A stretch of DNA of 64,000 nt from CAWGHZ01 sp963822575 (GTDB lineage: Bacteria; Pseudomonadota; Alphaproteobacteria; MPNO01; DASWLB01): NCBI GenBank assembly GCA_963822575.1, contig CAWGHZ010000003.1, positions 124,001-188,000 on the forward strand. Direction: 5' to 3'. Positions within the stretch are counted from its first letter, which is position 1. Each line of letters starts with the position of its first letter. Under the pieces are notes generated by a model that was not told where the DNA came from, did no database searches, and saw only the letters and a list, made by a program, of their open reading frames with translations. Shown here piece by piece: positions 62,530-64,000 of this stretch. The position numbers and the translations under genes were made by a program.

Positions 62530-63842
62530 GCGTATTCCTTCTCGCGACCGAACAGGCCGCGGAAAACCGGATAGATGTCGCGCGGCCCGCCGATCATGCG
62601 CATCGCGAAGTTGGGCCAGTCCTCAGCCACCTCCTGGTAGCCCGTCCACAAGACGCTGCCGGACCGGCCGTAGAGGCCGGGCTCGCGCCTTGCGTCGGGC
62701 GAGATCTCGACATACGCCATGTGCTGGACGATCGGCATCACCCGCTCGTCCAGAAGCTCAATGCAATGCCCGACGTCGCTGGGGATGTCGTCGCCGTCGG
62801 ACGCCTGAGCGACGTAGATGTTCCAGTCGGCGACGGGATAGCGCGCCTCGACGATCTTCAGCATCTCCTCGAGCGCGGTAGATACCACCGTGCCGCCGGT
62901 CTCACGCCCATAGAAGAAGGTCTCCTCGTCCACCTCCGCCGCGGTCGAGGTGTGGCGCACGAACACCACGTCGACGTGCTGGTAGCGCCGGTCGAGGAAC
63001 AGATGGAGCAGCATGAAGAACCGCTTGGCGAGGTCCTTCATCGCCTCGTCCATCGAGGCCGATACGTCCATCAGGCAGAACATGACCGCCTGCGACACCG
63101 GCTTCGGGACGTGCTCGAACCGGTTGTAACGCAGATCGACCGGGTCGATGTAGGGCACACGCTTGCGCTTGGCGAGTGCGCGCGCCAGCGCCTTCTCCAG
63201 CTCGGCGATGCGCTGCGACCGCGCGACGCCGGCGACCTGCTCGCTGGTGCCCGCCCTGAGGCGGTCGAGTTCCTCCTCCATCTCATGGATGAGCGCGTCG
63301 GACGGGCGCCTGAGCGCGATGCGCCGCTGCAGCGAGCGGCGCACGGTGCGCACCAGGTTGAGCCGGTTGGGCGAGCCGGTGGTGGAAAAGCCGGCGCGCT
63401 GCGGCTTGAACGACACCTCGTCCTTGATCTTCTGCTTCACCAGGTCGGGCAGGTCGAGGTCCTCGAAAAACAGATCGAGGAATTCGTCGCGCGTCAGGGC
63501 GAATGTGAAATCGTCCTCGCCCTCGCCGTCCGGGCTCGCCTTGCCGCCGGCGCCGCGCCCGCCGCCGGTCGGTTTGGCGATGCGATCGCCTTCGCGATAC
63601 TCCTTGTTGCCGGGCAGCACCCAGCTCCGCTCACCGGTGTCGGAATCGAGCACGAAGTGCGGCTCACGGATGCCGTCGGACGAAATCGAGACGTTCTCGC
63701 CGGAGGTGGCGTCCGAAACGCTGCGCTTGCGCAGATTGTCGCGGATCGCCTCGCGAATCTCCCCCCGGGCGCGGCGGATGAAGCGCTGCCGGTTGCCGAG
63801 GCTCTTGCCCTTGGGGTTCTCGCGCCGGTCGATGATGTCCAT
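62526..63842 (-). CDS. yeaH: YeaH/YhbH-family protein (DUF444, VWA-like)
   Basis: A 438-residue protein. The N-terminus is basic (DRRENPKGKSLGNRQRFIRR). The C-terminal half is a von Willebrand A-like domain with MIDAS-type DVSASM near residue 268, followed by FFMLLHLFLDRRY and VFVRHTSTAAEVDEE. It is probably a metal-dependent partner or regulator in the PrkA/SpoVR stress module. The glycine-rich stretch near 100 (PTGGGRGAGGK) is a variable linker. Confidence 0.94.
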   Translation of the reverse strand: MDIIDRRENPKGKSLGNRQRFIRRARGEIREAIRDNLRKRSVSDATSGENVSISSDGIREPHFVLDSDTGERSWVLPGNKEYREGDRIAKPTGGGRGAGGKASPDGEGEDDFTFALTRDEFLDLFFEDLDLPDLVKQKIKDEVSFKPQRAGFSTTGSPNRLNLVRTVRRSLQRRIALRRPSDALIHEMEEELDRLRAGTSEQVAGVARSQRIAELEKALARALAKRKRVPYIDPVDLRYNRFEHVPKPVSQAVMFCLMDVSASMDEAMKDLAKRFFMLLHLFLDRRYQHVDVVFVRHTSTAAEVDEETFFYGRETGGTVVSTALEEMLKIVEARYPVADWNIYVAQASDGDDIPSDVGHCIELLDERVMPIVQHMAYVEISPDARREPGLYGRSGSVLWTGYQEVAEDWPNFAMRMIGGPRDIYPVFRGLFGREKEYA

Positions 63843-63869
63843 GCGGTCGCGCCCCTCGATTTTGCCCGA

Positions 63870-64000
63870 TCAGCCGGATTTTTGCACGCGCATGTACCAG
63901 TCGACGAGCCGGCGCACCTGGCGCTCGGTGTAGCCGTGCGCGACCATGCGCTCGAGGAACGCCTGGTGCTTCTTCTCGCTGTCGGTGTCCTTCTTGGTGC
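63870..64000 (-). CDS. prkA: PrkA-type serine protein kinase, C-terminal fragment (runs off the window)
   Basis: Only the last 42 or so residues are present, ending HQAFLERMVAHGYTERQVRRLVDWYMRVQKSG. This closely matches the C-terminus of PrkA (YeaG), and the downstream yeaH and spoVR genes confirm it. PrkA is an AAA+/kinase-like stress protein. The 5' part lies beyond base 64000. Confidence 0.88.
   Translation of the reverse strand, partial: TKKDTDSEKKHQAFLERMVAHGYTERQVRRLVDWYMRVQKSG

Noticed and set aside
1..64000. rRNA, tRNA genes or CRISPR arrays
   Set aside because: All gaps between genes are short. None contains a cloverleaf-like sequence, rRNA core sequence or regularly spaced identical repeats; the only direct repeats are the two boxes at 46821 and 46855.

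Overview
The window looks like chromosomal DNA of a high-G+C alphaproteobacterium, probably of the Rhodospirillales type. This is inferred from strong G/C bias at third codon positions, an HWE-family sensor kinase, TRAP/TAXI importers, a ccoNOQPGHIS operon in the alphaproteobacterial order, and GTG/TTG starts with ATGA or TGATG overlaps. I see no rRNA, tRNA, CRISPR array, transposase or phage gene. No stretch longer than 300 bases lacks a gene.

Layout. 1-6,300: a rhamnulose-phosphate aldolase/dehydrogenase (frameshifted), a methyltransferase-like protein, a dienelactone hydrolase, a broken M48 lipoprotein protease and a two-PAS HWE kinase. 6,360-7,885: rpmB and tgt. 7,976-15,414: two interleaved TRAP-type importers and an acyl-CoA-dehydrogenase-like flavoprotein. 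15,421-46,795: a large surface-polysaccharide region. 46,821-50,305: a PEP-CTERM LamG protein with a repeat-box promoter region, a lipoprotein and a FliD-like protein. 50,325-53,185: cupin, DUF1015 and extradiol dioxygenase genes. 53,250-60,992: a complete cbb3 oxidase operon with its assembly genes. 61,003-64,000: spoVR, yeaH and the 3' end of prkA.

The polysaccharide region contains sugar-nucleotide epimerases, two DegT/StrS aminotransferases, an ABC exporter pair and glycosyltransferases. It also has a heptose-type set: split transketolase, GmhA-like isomerase, a nucleotidyltransferase-kinase fusion and a GmhB-like HAD domain. Tailoring genes are three methyltransferases, a PhyH-like dioxygenase and two sulfotransferase domains. 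The transketolase could supply sedoheptulose-7-phosphate to the isomerase, so the cluster may build a heptose-, aminosugar- and possibly sulfate-bearing surface glycan. Two things here are unusual. One is a roughly 1,780-residue protein with three tandem copies of an unrecognised glycosyltransferase-like module, a long coiled coil and a sulfotransferase domain, followed by a duplicated free sulfotransferase. The other is a ZorA/ZorB-like (MotA/TolQ plus MotB/OmpA-like) ion-driven stator pair translationally coupled to a NUDIX-like gene, with no Zorya effectors nearby.

Seven genes carry one or more small indels (near 383, 4190, 4680, 30620, 35503, 35537, 36277, 48133 and 49611). Because coding sense resumes cleanly on the far side of each, sequencing or assembly error is at least as likely as decay; the M48 gene is the best candidate for real decay.
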